Notes: generated by a model from the sequence alone, not told the origin. A stretch of 64,000 nucleotides of DNA from Larix kaempferi (GCA_027924585.1 BSBM01000001.1:56399501-56463500); one strand, 5' to 3'; positions 11,562 through 22,905 are shown, counted from the stretch's first letter. A program made the numbers and translations.

Positions 11562-11999
11562 CACTAATACATTAGGACCAAATTCAGACTATAGGGCTCT
11601 AACGAATGTCAGAAAATTCAAGAGAAAACGTAAAGAAATTCCTATTTTTTTACCTCTGCGATATCGTCGGTATTGCGACAGATTATCCTTTGTCGTTGGT
11701 GTTGCAATTATGAATATCATACTATCGCATTTGCGACGACATAAGAGTTTGTTACTCTTTCAACTTCATAATATGTTCTATCTTAAGACCGAAGAACACA
11801 AAAGTAGTCATTCCCTTTCCAAACGGTTTGCCATGGTTTAAGGAATTCAATGTTGACTTGGTCAACTTTGGTCGGAATACCGATGACTTAAAATTTATAA
11901 TTACGCTCCCATTTATAGTGGTTGCAAAATTTTTTCTATATGAATGAGAGTTCAGAAAGGATATAAGCTCTTACTGTCAAGCAAAACGTGGATTTTTTT

Positions 12000-12690
12000 T
12001 TATAATCATGACTATACTTTTTGTGGGAAGAATGTTAGAAATTACTAGAGGTAGGGAAAGGGATGAAGAGGGTGGAAAGGGTGACGGTAGATGTTTTTTC
12101 CCTTGCAATAGTTGTTTTATGAGACATCCCATGATAATTTTAGTAACAACAGCTAGAAAACATTGTAGTAAATATGGTCACATGGATGGGGGATTGAAGG
12201 AATATCGTCCCATGGTAATAACTCTCTCTATATATTAATTATATTTCTTAATATTGATTGTATTTGTAAAATTTTATGTTTTTTTAGTATTTGTTATACA
12301 TGCACTAATTTTGCATGATTACTTGTAATTATAAAGTTAGAGTTTCCCTCTAAATTTTTGCAGAATGTTGCAAGTAGTAGTAGAAATGATGTTGTACAAG
12401 CTGAGGAACATGATGCGAATAATGAAGATAAAGATAATGATCCCATGGAATTAGATGATGACCATAACATAGTTGAAGATGATGGGACAAATCAAATGAT
12501 CCAAGACTTGTTTGGTCATCTAGATGAGGATGGGGGCAGTGATGGTATTTAAGATGAAACTTTGATGGAAAATGCAAATAAACGGCTTTATAAAGGGTCA
12601 AGAGTAAATCTTCTCTCCACTACATTGATTCTGATGAACTTAAAGTTTATGAATCATTTGTCAAACACTTGTATGACACATATCCTAAGG
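12000..12690 (+). pseudogene. CACTA transposase N-terminal region
   Basis: The first exon-like piece (about 12008-12219) has Cys/His-bearing sequence ending 'K-Y-G-H-M-D-G-G-L', resembling the small transposase-associated domain found before TNP2. A GT donor at 'ccatg|gtaata' and a good acceptor 'tttttgcag' at 12362 bound an intron of about 140 bases. The next exon (12363-12690) is acidic, with Asp/Glu-rich sequence and 'M-I-Q-D-L-F-G', as usual just ahead of the TNP2 core. It ends at a donor 'ctaag|gtatgtaat'. A TAA at 12550 and a frameshift break this exon. Confidence 0.6.
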
Positions 12691-12819
12691 TATGTAATAT
12701 TTTAATCAAATATACATAAAGGTTTACCTTTTCGCCTTTTTTTAACGTTAATTAATGTGTTAAATAAGAATGTAATATTTACGATTAATATTCTTTTCAT
12801 TAACTAGTTAATTATTATG

Positions 12820-14035
12820 ATGTAGATTGTTAGGTGAATTTTTGTTACCATCAACAAATATTTTACCTCGCACATATCAAGATTTACTTGCCATTATGAA
12901 AGACATTGGAATGAAGTATCAAAGTATAGATGCATGTCCTAATGACCATATTATATATTATGGACAACATGCGTCGAAAACTGAATGTCCAAAATGTCAT
13001 ATTAGTAGATATCGAACCGATCAAATAACAAAAATGGTTCCTCGAAAGGTTCTTCGTCATATTCCCATAATTCCATGTTTGGAATGAATGTTCAGGTGCA
13101 AAAGCGTAGCACAGTTTATGGATTACCATGCGCGGAATAGAAGTGGAGATGGTGTTATTCAAATTCCCGTATATGGATATGCAGTTAGGGAAATTGAGGG
13201 AAAATGGAGATATTTTAAAGATGAACCTCGTAATAGTAGGCTTTCATTAGCAGCTGACGGTAAATCCATTCGAAGATCTTAGATCTATTTACTCGGTGTG
13301 GCCTATTTTTGTTATTAACAATAACATTCCTCCTTGGATGTCAATAAAGAGGGAGCACATAATGTTGACAATGATTGTTCCAGGTATTTGTCTATATTAA
13401 TTTTTTGAATGTGACATTTTCATTTGTCTTTTTTTTTGCATACTATATTTTATTTATTTATTTACTTATATATACATATCATGGTAGTAATTATGTGTAA
13501 TTTCAAACAATTAGGAAAGTACCAATTTAAATATATGAATGTATATATCGAGCCTCTTATCAATGAGATAATACAGTTATGGAACGATATAACTATGTAT
13601 GACATCTGTAAACCAATTGGGAAAAAGGTATTTCAATTATGTGGAATGCTTGTACGGACAATTCATGATGCACCTAGACTAGCACATATTTGTGGTATGA
13701 ATTAATGTTTCATTGCACTTTAATACGTCTTAATTATTTTGAAAATATAATGCATTTTTTTTTATAATCCGTCGTATAATTGATGTTAATCCATATGTTG
13801 CAATTCTTCAAACAAAGGGTAAATTTGCATGTCCAATTTGTAGTCGTAAGATGAAGTATCGTTATTCAAAATATTTAGGAAAGATGGTGTTTTATGAGTA
13901 TAGGCACTTCCTATCGAAGTCTCATAAGTTTCCTAGTACTGAAAAACATATTTTCAATGGGAAAGAAGAGACTGATTAAAACCACAAAGAATGACACCTC
14001 GCCTATGGAGGTTGGATTATAACAGAAATCGTCAA
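12820..14035 (+). pseudogene. CACTA transposase TNP2 core
   Basis: TNP2-family transposases bind subterminal repeats and cut at CACTA ends. The core begins 'L-L-P-S-T-N-I-L-P-R-T-Y', then 'I-D-A-C-P-N-D-H-I-I-Y-Y' and a CX2C pair in 'E-C-P-K-C-H-I-S-R-Y'. It goes on through 'V-L-R-H-I-P-I-I-P', 'D-E-P-R-N-S-R-L-S-L-A-A-D-G', 'P-P-W-M-S-I-K-R' (near 13330) and 'N-V-Y-I-E-P-L-I' (13530). Near 13800 comes 'F-A-C-P-I-C-S-R'. All blocks are in the order of the family. Stops (13085, 13280) and small shifts between blocks show decay, but likely introns with GT...AG edges (for example a donor near 13382 and an acceptor near 13515) are kept. The copy was therefore inserted as DNA, not as a spliced retrocopy. 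Confidence 0.85.
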
Positions 14036-14149
14036 GGTACACAATGTGTTTATGTACTGTATATGTAATATTTTTTTTTATTTTGAAATTATATTTTAAG
14101 TATTAAATTTATTTTATTGTGTTTGATAATTATTGTTTCCATTTGTTTT

Positions 14150-15350
14150 ATGCTTCATCAATATCGTCATCCTGAATGTAGAAATAATGGGCTTCCACGA
14201 GGAATGAAATGTTATCCCACTCAATTCAGGAGGTTTCCCTACCATGAGTAACTAAAAATTGCTCATTTGTTTCATACGATTCATATTCGAAAGAATGTGA
14301 CAAAAACATTATGGCGAATCATAGATGGAAAGAGGGATAAAGAAAAAAGTGTCAAAATTTGTACTAATATTGAGGAATCCAATCATGCAATGCGAAGTGT
14401 GATTTGATCAAATAGAAATGGAGACTGAAATAACCTTCCATGGTTATTAATAGAGAATCAAATAAATGATGTAAACGAGGTCATTCAAATTATTAAATTT
14501 CCCATAGGTTTTTCTTCAAACATAAATAATATCTTAACCATGAAAGGTGAATTTGGTGGGGTTAAAACCAATGACTAGCATACATTCATTAAGGTAATAA
14601 TTTTTTATTCATATTTCTATATTTGGCGTATTTACCTTTTTAGATTTTTGTTTTATTTTTGTCTATTTTTGAAACAAATAACGTTTATTTTTTATTGTTA
14701 CAGTATGTTATACCTCTATCTCTCCCAGACGACTTTGAGAACAACGTCAAACAAGTTATATATGATATTGGAAAATACATGAGGTACATTATAGGGTGAC
14801 TAATTTATATGAAAAATGTTTTTTCAATTTGTTCTTGTACTTAATGACATGTTTTTTACTTCTATTGTAATATATATTATGTTTTTATGAAACATGTTAT
14901 TTTCTTGCGTCATAATATGTAGATGGTTTTCATTGAAAGAAATCCATCAAGATGGTATAAAGTATTGGAAGAGAGAAACCCCTTGGATAATGTGTGAAAT
15001 GAAAAAGTTTCTACCTCCAACATTTTTCAATGCACAAGAACACTACCTCATACACCTAATTGAGGAGATTGAAATGTGTGGACCTATACACACAAGGTCA
15101 ATGTGGATGGTGGAGAGGAACTTGCAATCATTGAAGCCTTTAGTTAGACAGAGAGCACGTCCTAAGGGCTCTATGGTGAGGGGATATATGGTATATCAAT
15201 CCATGGTGTATATTAGTCACTATCTTCCTAAGTTAGAAGAGTGATTTATGCATGCAGTGGATTGTATTTGGGATGCGAACTTCATTAGCAAATTTGAAGG
15301 GGAGTAGTTGTTGGGAAAAGGAAAAATGAAGAGACTGAGAGGTAATTAAA
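14150..15350 (+). pseudogene. CACTA transposase middle part with DUF4218-like domain
   Basis: Open blocks at 14160-14590 continue the transposase after the core ('G-L-P-R-G-M-K-C-Y', 'F-R-R-F-P-Y-H-E'), then an intron (donor at 14593, acceptor 'attgttacag' at about 14702). The exon at 14922-15243 carries a DUF4218-like block: 'L-P-P-T-F-F-N-A-Q-E-H-Y-L-I-H-L', 'G-P-I-H-T-R-S-M-W-M-V-E-R' and 'R-P-K-G-S-M-V-R-G-Y-M'. This is the domain that follows TNP2 in plant CACTA transposases. It ends with a stop at 15242-15244, although weak homology goes on to a donor near 15341. Function of DUF4218 is unknown. Confidence 0.75.
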
Positions 15351-15489
15351 TTGTGTAGATTTATGATACATACAATTTTTTTTTTTTGATATATGTTCAT
15401 ACTCATTTAATATGTATTCTTTCATCATTTATTAATATTTACCATGGTTATAAGTAATTTCTAATATTGTTGATTTATGATTTTTTGAG

Positions 15490-16545
15490 TCAGGTCATCG
15501 AGAATAGGAGGCACTACATTTATACATTGCAAACAATCTCGACTGGATAAAGGTATGGATTGACATATGTAAAGAACGTCATGGTGGTAGGTTATCATGG
15601 AAACAATTATCTGAATTGGTTAGAGAAGTTGGTCATAATGGAGATGTTGATGTTACAAAAAGGTAAAAAGATATAGCATACGGTCCGAAAGATGGCAATG
15701 CAAGCAAAATCACCCATTTTATATAATTATTTTATATTATATTAATGTGTCAGTAGGTTTTTTTTTCTTCAGATACTTTCCAAGTTATATAAATATGTTT
15801 ATTAATTGTCAATCCATGTTTTACATGTCTCGCATATATCCAATTGAAACACCACAAGGCTATGTGGTGCAATGGCGATAAATTTTGTATCAAAAAGTTG
15901 GCTGACACTAGGAAAAATTCTGATAGTGGGATAACTGCAATATTCCAAGTCACAAATGTTTCCTTTAGTAGGGACAAACATCCCTCAGAAACTGAAAATC
16001 AACACTATGGGTATTTGGATGATATAATTGAGTGTGAATTTATTTCCTTTAAATTAGTTATGTTCGATGTGAAATGGTATAGATTACTACTAGATGGAGG
16101 TGATGAGGAGAGAACTGTTATTCAACACGCTAATGGATTTCTGATGATTAAAAAAACAATGTTTGAAAATAAAAATGTTTGCTATGTTTTTCAAGCTAGT
16201 GTGAACAGGTAATTTACTCAAAGTTTCCAAGTAAGAGGGATTGGTCATTTTTTGTTAGATATGATCCAAGAGGAAGGCCAGTAAAGTAAATTGTAGAGGA
16301 AGAATATGATATTGAAGAAGATCAAGACGATGTAGATCAGTTGGAGTAGGATTATGTGTCGACAGACGAAGAAGATGGAGAAGATGAACTAGGCATAGGA
16401 GAGGGTGTAGTACCAGATTTTGATGATGATATCGATAAATATATGCTCAAAACTGACAGTTATGTCAATCATTATGATATCGAAAAGACTTTGAACATTG
16501 TTTTTGAATCATATGCTATAGATACAGATGTCGAGTTCGATTAAG
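15490..16545 (+). pseudogene. CACTA transposase C-terminal part with DUF4216-like domain
   Basis: After an acceptor near 15494 an exon has 'W-I-D-I-C-K-E-R-H-G-G', a DNA-transposon tail motif. From 15844 to about 16300 lies a DUF4216-like block: 'Y-G-Y-L-D-D-I-I-E-C-E-F', 'L-V-M-F-D-V-K-W-Y', and 'V-C-Y-V-F-Q-A-S'. A stop at 16210 sits in it, and the frame is picked up again afterwards ('F-P-S-K-R-D-W-S' in another frame). The last part (16300-16545) is strongly acidic and ends at a TAA at 16542-16544. TNP2, DUF4218 and DUF4216 in this order are diagnostic for plant CACTA elements. Confidence 0.78.
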
Positions 16546-16560
16546 AAGAAGATACATAAG

Positions 16561-16930
16561 AGTAATGATACAGATATTGAGTTGGATGAGGTATGTAGCT
16601 ATAAATGTTAATTTGTATGAATTATTCTCTTTAAATAATTTACATATGTGGGTTTATTAAATTTTTATAATTTTTATGCAATTTTTTTATATCCTATGTT
16701 ATATGTTGTTTTTTTGTAGTTTATATGCTTGAATCTAATTATTATGTTTCTTTCAATTATTTTATATTTTTTAGATTGGGTATTGGGGAATTGAGAGCAA
16801 TGTGAGGGGGAGGGGAGAGGCCATATGAGCTTCCACCTTCATGTGGTTGGCCTTGTTCAGTAGAGAATAAATTATTCTTGAAACCAAGAGAAGCTCATTC
16901 ATCTTTATAACATTGAACCTTGGATGTAGA
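16561..16930. other. AT-rich spacer, no gene seen
   Basis: T-rich sequence with a short G/A-rich patch at 16785-16820 just before the microsatellite. No transposon end recognised. Confidence 0.5.
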
Positions 16931-16934
16931 TGAA

Positions 16935-17243
16935 ATTTCATTGTCATCATCATCATAATATTCATCATAACCATCATCATTGCCATCACCATTAGCATAA
17001 TACTCCTCCTCCTCCTCCTCCTCATCAATATTATCATCACCAACAACATTATCATCATCATCCCCGTCATCGTCATCATTATCATCATCTCCATTATCGT
17101 CATCATCATCATCGACATCATCACCATCATCATCATCCTCATCCTCATGATCATGATCATCATGATCACCATTATAATCATCAATATCATCATCATCATC
17201 ATCATCATCATCATAATCATCGTCGTCGTCATCATCATCATCG

Positions 17244-17289
<46 letters not shown>

Positions 17290-17653
17290 TGTCGTCGTCA
17301 TCATCATCATCATCATCATCACCATCATCATCATGCTCATCCTCTTCCTCCTCCTCCTCCTCATCATCGTCAACATCACCATCCCCATCATCGTCATAAA
17401 AAAAATGATGCTGATGATGACTATCATCATCATCATCATCGTCGTCGTCATCATCATCCTCACCTCATCCTCATCCTTATCCTCATCCTCATCATCATAA
17501 TCGTCGTCGTCGTCATCATCATCATCATCATAATCAACATCATCAACATCATCATCATCATCAACATCATCATCATCCTCATCATCACCACCACCACCAC
17601 CACCACCACCATCATCATCGTCATCATCCTCATCCTCATCCTCATCCGTATTC

Positions 17654-17705
<52 letters not shown>

Positions 17706-17788
17706 AATCATCATCATCATCGTCATCATCATCATCACCATCATCATCGTCATCATCATCATCGTCATTGTCATCATTTTCATCATCG

Positions 17789-17820
<32 letters not shown>

Positions 17821-17988
17821 TTCATCATCATCATTATCATCATCATCATCATCATCGTCGTCATCATCAACATCATCGTCATCGTCATCATCATCGTCGT
17901 CGTCATTGTTGTCGTCGTCGTCATCATCGTCGTTGTCGTCATCATCGTCATCATCATCATCATCATCATTATCATTAACATCATCAGT

Positions 17989-18020
<32 letters not shown>

Positions 18021-18266
18021 ATTCTTCTTCTTCTTCTTCTTCTTCATTGTCATCATAACCATCATCACCATCATCATCATCATCGTAATCATCGTTGTCG
18101 TCACCACTGTCTTCATCGTCGTCATCATTATCATCGTCATCATCATTGACATCGTCGTCATCATCGTCATCATCGTCGTAGTCATCATCATCGTCATCAT
18201 CATCATCAACATCATTATATTCATCATCATCACCATGATCATCATCATCATTATCAACATTGTTAA

Positions 18267-18299
<33 letters not shown>

Positions 18300-18342
18300 T
18301 GTCATCTTCATTGACATCATCATCATTATTGTGACAACCATC

Positions 18343-18373
<31 letters not shown>

Positions 18374-18475
18374 CCATCATCACCATCATCACCATCATCA
18401 CCATCATCATTATTTCCACGATAATCATCATTATCGTCACCATCAGCATCATCTTCATCATCATTGTCACCGTAA
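16935..18475. repeat. 1.5 kb mosaic trinucleotide microsatellite (CAT/ATC/TCA)n
   Basis: Nearly pure CAT triplets on the plus strand for about 1,540 bases, interrupted by blocks of variant triplets: CCT runs near 17003-17022 and 17344-17361, ACC runs near 17587-17611, GTC runs near 17219-17230 and 17890-17940, and TTC runs near 18022-18044. Triplet phase changes in places. Minus-strand frames read poly-Asp, poly-Met or mixed, and plus-strand frames read poly-Ser or poly-Ile, producing long but meaningless ORFs. Confidence 0.97.
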
Positions 18476-18479
18476 ATAT

Positions 18480-19018
18480 TTATATATCCTAATCCACATG
18501 GTTTATAACCCCGTGTGCTAGACAAGCCCTAAACTGACAACCACTAAACCCTATAAATCTTATAATCCATATAACCCCTTCATTCCTATAGCCTACAATC
18601 AATTGAGATCCCTATAAGTTTTCAGTCCTAATACCTATTACATATTAACCCTTTGATATTTAACCCATATAATCCTAATAACATCTAGCACTTATAAATC
18701 ACAAACTAACCATTATAACCCTTGATATTTATAATCCCTAATATCAACTTATATGCATACAACCCCTTATATTTATAAACCCTTTAAAACACTACACCTA
18801 CAACTTCTAACAGTAAATATGAATCCCTATAACCTCTATAAATGCTAACTTATTTCCTCTTATAACCCATTAACCCATTAACCCCTAAACATTATAACCT
18901 TAAATATTTAATCCCTATAACATTTAACTTGAAACTATGATTACATCTAACTCTTATGATATATAATTCATAATATCTCATAAAGTTATTTAACTCTTAA
19001 ACCTTATAAAAATTAACC
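18480..19018. repeat. G-poor degenerate tract with telomere-like CCCTAAA words
   Basis: For about 500 bases the plus strand has very few G and recurring words such as taaccct, ataaccc, aaccccta and ccctaaa, spaced irregularly at roughly 15-30 bases. It resembles a decayed satellite or interstitial telomere-like array (plant telomere CCCTAAA). It ends abruptly at the gypsy fragment. Confidence 0.55.
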
Positions 19019-19019
19019 T

Positions 19020-20620
19020 TATGAAGTTCATTATGAATTTTTGGTCATGCCATTTGGTCTCACGAATGCGCCTTCCACATTTCAAGGTTTGATGAATTCC
19101 ATTTTCAATCCTTTCCTTAGAAAATTTTTGCTTGTATTCTTTGATGATATACTAATCTATAGCAAGTCTTGGGAAGAACATGTTCATCATGTTGACAGGG
19201 TACTACAACAACTAAAGGAGCAATAACTATATGCAAAAACTTCCAAATGTTTCTTTGGGGTAAAGGAGGTAGAATAGTTGGGTCATATTGTATCTCAGGA
19301 AGGTGTCAAGGTAGACCCCAACAAAATTAAAGCCATGATGGAATGGAAAATTTCCAAAAACTTGAAGAATCTTCAAGGATTCTTAGGTCTAACAAGGTAC
19401 TACCACAAGTTTGTTCGGAACTATGGAAGAATAGAAGAACCTTTAACAAAATTATTGAAGAAAGATGCATTTTCTTGTACTCTAGAGGCAACTCAGGCTT
19501 TTGAACAGCTTAAGGAGGCAATGTGCAAAGCTCCTATTTTGGCCACACCAAACTTCACAATTTTTTTTATTGTGGAATGTGATGCTTCAGGAAATGGGAT
19601 TGGTGATGTTCTAATGCAAGAAGGACACCCACTTTCTTGCAAAAGTCATCCAATCAAGGGAAAGCACTTACAAAAGACCAATTATGAGAAGGAAATGTTG
19701 TCAATTCTACATGCTCTTAAGAAATGGCGTCCCTACCTAATAGGTAGACACTTCAAGGTCAAAACATATCATGATAGTCTTAAATACTTCTTGGAACAGG
19801 GATTATCTTCGAAAGAGAAACAAAAATGGGTAACCAAGATGTTGGGATATGACTTTGAGATCATCTATCAAAAAGGGAAACATAATGTGGTGGCAGATGC
19901 GCTTTCTAGAAAATATGAAGATGTTGGGGCATTACTTTGTGCAATTTCCATTCTACAACCCGATTGGGTAGTAGTAGCAAGGGAAGAATGGAAAAATGAC
20001 CTATTTGTGTGGATGCTCATTCGAAAGATATAGGACGACCCCAGTGTATCAGATACTTTTGTGTGGAAAAATGATTCACTATGGTATAAGGATCGCTTAT
20101 ATTTATGCAATGACTCCCAACTCAAACAAAAGGTCCTCTCGGAATAACACACCTCTCCTATAGGTGGGAACTTTGGATTCCTAAAAACTTACCACAATGT
20201 CAAGAAGGAATTTTTTGGGGAATTTATTAAATCTGATGTTCAAAGGTTTGTGTCCCAATGCTTGGTTTTCCAATAGAATAAGGTGGAAACAGTTAAGACC
20301 CCAGGACTTCTAGAACCATTAAACATACCTTTCCAGTGCCGGGAAGAAGTCTCAATGGATTTTATCACAGGTCTACCCAAGTCAGAAGGAAAGAATTTTA
20401 TTATCGTGGTTGTTGATAGATTCACAAAGTATGCACATTTGTGTGCACTCTCTCACCCTTTTAATGCAAGTATAGTAGCCACAACGTTTTTGGAAAGACT
20501 TAAGAAGTTACATGGAAATCCGAAGATTCTTGTAAGCGATAGAGATCCAATTTTCACTGGAAAATTTTGGACTGAATTATTTTCTTGTTTGGGTACTCCA
20601 ATTGGCTCATGGGTCATCTT
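19020..20620 (+). pseudogene. Gypsy RT (3' half), RNase H, integrase N-terminal and core start
   Basis: One frame runs from 19020 to about 20600. RT starts at '[15 protein letters not shown]' and contains the active site F-F-D-D ('[12 protein letters not shown]', about 19126-19160). Connection and RNase H follow ('V-E-C-D-A-S-G-N-G-I-G', 'A-D-A-L-S-R-K'). The integrase zinc domain near 20150-20280 is damaged: one His of HHCC reads Asn ('I-G-G-N-F-G') and the last Cys reads Phe ('C-L-V-F-Q'). Core residues are present in 'S-M-D-F-I-T-G-L-P' and 'V-S-D-R-D-P-I-F'. Stops lie at 19224, 19275, 20031, 20145 and 20274, and a frameshift near 20600 moves the rest to another frame. Confidence 0.88.
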
Positions 20621-21400
20621 ATCATCCTCAATCTGATGGGAAAATTGAGATAGTGAAAAAATGCTTGGAAGGCTATATTCGTTGCTTTGGATTTGATAAA
20701 CAAGCACATTGGGTAAAATGGTTATCTTTGGCAGAATGGTGGTACAATACTTCGTTCCATACATCATAAAAAAAGTCTCAATTTATGGCACTTTATGGGT
20801 ACCGACCTCCATCTATCACATTTCCCTTAAAGGGAAAATCTAAATTTCAATCCATGGAAGATCACATAGAGCATCAACAAGAAGTTCTCCATATACTTAA
20901 ATACAACCTAGCTATGTCACAAAACAAGATGAAACAACAAGTTGATCAACATCGGAGTGAAATAAATTTCGAAGAAGGGGATTGGGTATTTCTGAGACTA
21001 CAACCTTACAAGAAGATGTCCCTCAAGCAACTAAATAAGGACAATAAATTAGCACCCAAGTATTATGGTCCTTATAAAGTTTTTCAGAAGATTGGTAGTA
21101 TGGATTACAAATTGGAGCTTCCTTCATCTTCAAGAGTACATCCAGTTTTTCATGTTTCTTAATTAAAGAAAGTAATAGGAGTCACGATCCCAATTTAAAT
21201 GATATTTCCCAAGCTTGATGAAGAAGGGAGATTCATATTGGAACCTAAAAAAATCACTGAAACAAGCACTATACAACTATGAAATCGAGCTATTATGGAG
21301 TACCTCATCAAATGGAATAACCTTCTAGTGGAAGATTTGACATGGGAAGATGATTCCTTCATAAAAAAGAATCCACAAATAATCAAGCGTTGAGGACAAC
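20600..21400 (+). pseudogene. Gypsy integrase C-terminal part and chromodomain
   Basis: After the frameshift the third catalytic residue is in 'Q-S-D-G-K-I-E-I-V' near 20635. The C-terminal part has 'G-D-W-V-F-L-R-L-Q-P-Y' and 'Y-Y-G-P-Y-K-V', then 'V-H-P-V-F-H-V-S' ending at a TAA at 21160-21162, which replaces the usual read-through. The same frame continues to about 21390 with a chromodomain: 'R-A-I-M-E-Y-L-I-K-W-N-N-L' and 'L-T-W-E-D'. In chromoviruses this domain directs integration into marked heterochromatin. The aromatic cage is only partly visible, and TAG/TGA stops show it is dead. Confidence 0.85.
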
Positions 21401-21422
21401 AATTTCTTGAAGGGGAGAGGCA
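21400..21422 (+). other. Polypurine tract of gypsy chromovirus
   Basis: 'cttgaaggggagaggca' lies just before the TGTTA start of the LTR. Confidence 0.75.
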
Positions 21423-21738
21423 TGTTAAGCCCTAAATATGGGCACATTACCCCCTTTATTATGGTGCATTACATATTATTGATGTCATCTTGGGTCTATT
21501 AGTGGGTCTATTAGTTGTTATTGTACCCCTTTGTTTCTTATATATAAGAAGGAAACCTTTTCATTTTAGTCATCATTGTATCTTGTATTGTCTTATGTAC
21601 TTAGTACATTGTGTAAGGAGGTTCATCCCTCGAAGAGGATTGCTATTCATCTCAGTTCTTATTATTAAGGAGTGGATTAATTTCTTATGGTCTATTTTTT
21701 CTATTTTTATGCTATATCTAGGATTTAGTTCCATAACA
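21423..21738 (+). repeat. 3' LTR of gypsy chromovirus, 316 bp
   Basis: Starts TGTTAAGCCC right after the PPT and can be ended at CCATAACA, giving TGTTA...TAACA inverted ends. A TATA box (TTATATATAAGAAGG) is at about 21538-21552. The right end is supported by the start of LINE coding sequence six bases later. No partner LTR is present to confirm it. Confidence 0.72.
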
Positions 21739-21743
21739 CATTT

Positions 21744-22600
21744 GGATTAAGCAAGGTGATAATAATACTAAATTTTTTCATAAATTTGCTAATCAAAGGA
21801 GAATAAAAAATGCAATTTGGGATTTGAGGGATAACCAAGTGAATCTGATTAATACTTAGAAGGATTTGGAAGGAGTTAAAGTGTCACACTTTGAACATAT
21901 TTTTAGAGATCCAAAAAAATCTAGGATAACTTCTCAACTCAAAGTGATTGAACATATTCCTAGATTTTTATATTAGGATGAAGGAAATTTGATTGGCAAA
22001 GAATTCACTTTGGAAGAGATAGAAAACATCATTAAAAAATTCATTAGATCTAAAATTTTGGTTATGGATTGTTGAGATGTCGATATTTTCTCATATTTAT
22101 TTGATTTAATGGGGAATGAACTACTAAAAGTGATTGAGGAGTCCCATGTCAAGGGTTTTGTTTGAGGTGCTTTAAATTCCACTTTCATTTCTTTTATTCC
22201 AAAGAAACAAAATCCTGAGACTTTTGACGATTTCAGACCTATTTCTCTTTGTAACCTTGTGTAGAAAATTATCTCTAAGGTAATATCCAATAGCATTAAA
22301 CCCAAATTTGCCGAATGTATTTCTCTTGAACAATTTGGTTTTCTCAGTAAGAGATACATCCTAGATGCTATAGGACTTACACAAGAATGTATCCACTCAA
22401 TCAAAGTTAAGAAACTAAAATATCTTAGTCTTAAGATGGATTTGATGACATCTTATGATAGGGTGGACTAGACATAACTCAGGTTAACTCTTCTTCAAAT
22501 TGGATTTCCCTCTATGGTAACTGATTAGACAATGGCAAGTGTTCCATCTGCAAATTTATCGGTTTTGATTAATGATAATTATTAGTACCTAGGTCTGCAC
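21744..22600 (+). pseudogene. LINE reverse transcriptase fragment
   Basis: ORF2 of plant L1-type LINEs: 'W-I-K-Q-G-D-N-N-T-K-F-F-H' starts at 21746, followed by the thumb-like linker and the RT palm with '[14 protein letters not shown]', 'I-S-K-V-I-S-N-S-I-K-P' and 'L-S-L-E-Q-F-G-F-L'. The 'K-M-D-L...Y-D-R-V-D' block, normally holding the first catalytic Asp, is present. Stops at about 21859, 21975, 22072, 22162 and 22262 break a frame that does not shift. It lacks the 5' part (endonuclease), replaced by the gypsy LTR, and the YADD block. It stops near 22600 where similarity fades. Family assignment is firm. Confidence 0.85.
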
Positions 22601-22905
22601 CTAGGGATGTCTACTTCCACAAACTTTTACACTTGAAACACAAAGTTCTATTTAAACTTGTTTGATGATGCTCTTAAACGTTTCAATCCAAATAAGCCCT
22701 TATACCTGAAGTTCTGTAACATGAATTTTTGTGTTGGTTGTATTATTTCATTTTCAATTTGATAGTTAGCTTGTTAACATGTTAAGTTGGAGCAAGTTGG
22801 AATGTTTTCTATCCTATTGATTTTGTAGAGGCTATTTGTGCAATGCTCCAGCATTTAAGAAGAAAAGGGAATTGGATTTAACGATAAAATTGTTCCAGAT
22901 CATCA
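22600..22905. other. No gene seen
   Basis: AT-rich sequence between the LINE fragment and the 24-bp repeat. It contains 'tagtacctaggtctgcacctaggg', a small inverted repeat (CCTAGGT / ACCTAGG) near 22586-22606. Confidence 0.5.

Larger units (their letters stand above)
11562..16560 (+). mobile_element. CACTA (En/Spm) DNA transposon, autonomous-type, 3' end not found
   Basis: The sequence holds the multi-domain transposase gene described below. A candidate 5' end is the word CACTAATACATTAGG at 11562, exactly where copia similarity stops, preceded by ATT as a possible 3-bp target. The next 200 bases contain subterminal words such as gcgatatcgtcgg, ttgcgacag and ttgcgacgac, the kind of GCGACG repeats seen near CACTA ends. 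No matching TAGTG end was found on the right, where the microsatellite and a gypsy fragment follow, so the 3' end is lost or unrecognised. Confidence 0.7.
19020..21738 (+). mobile_element. 5'-truncated Ty3/gypsy chromovirus with 3' LTR
   Basis: Homology starts in the middle of RT near 19020 and runs through RNase H, integrase, a chromodomain, a PPT and a 316-bp LTR (21423-21738). Gag, protease, the first half of RT and the 5' LTR are absent, so this is a truncated copy. Domain order RT-RNase H-integrase with a C-terminal chromodomain marks a chromovirus, Tekay-like by the style of the chromodomain (inference). Confidence 0.88.

Noticed and set aside
16771-18525. 584-codon open frame on the minus strand, mostly Asp, then Met
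   Set aside because: It is the translation of the (CAT)n microsatellite; frame shifts within the array simply swap poly-Asp for poly-Met. Other frames there give poly-Ser and poly-Ile.
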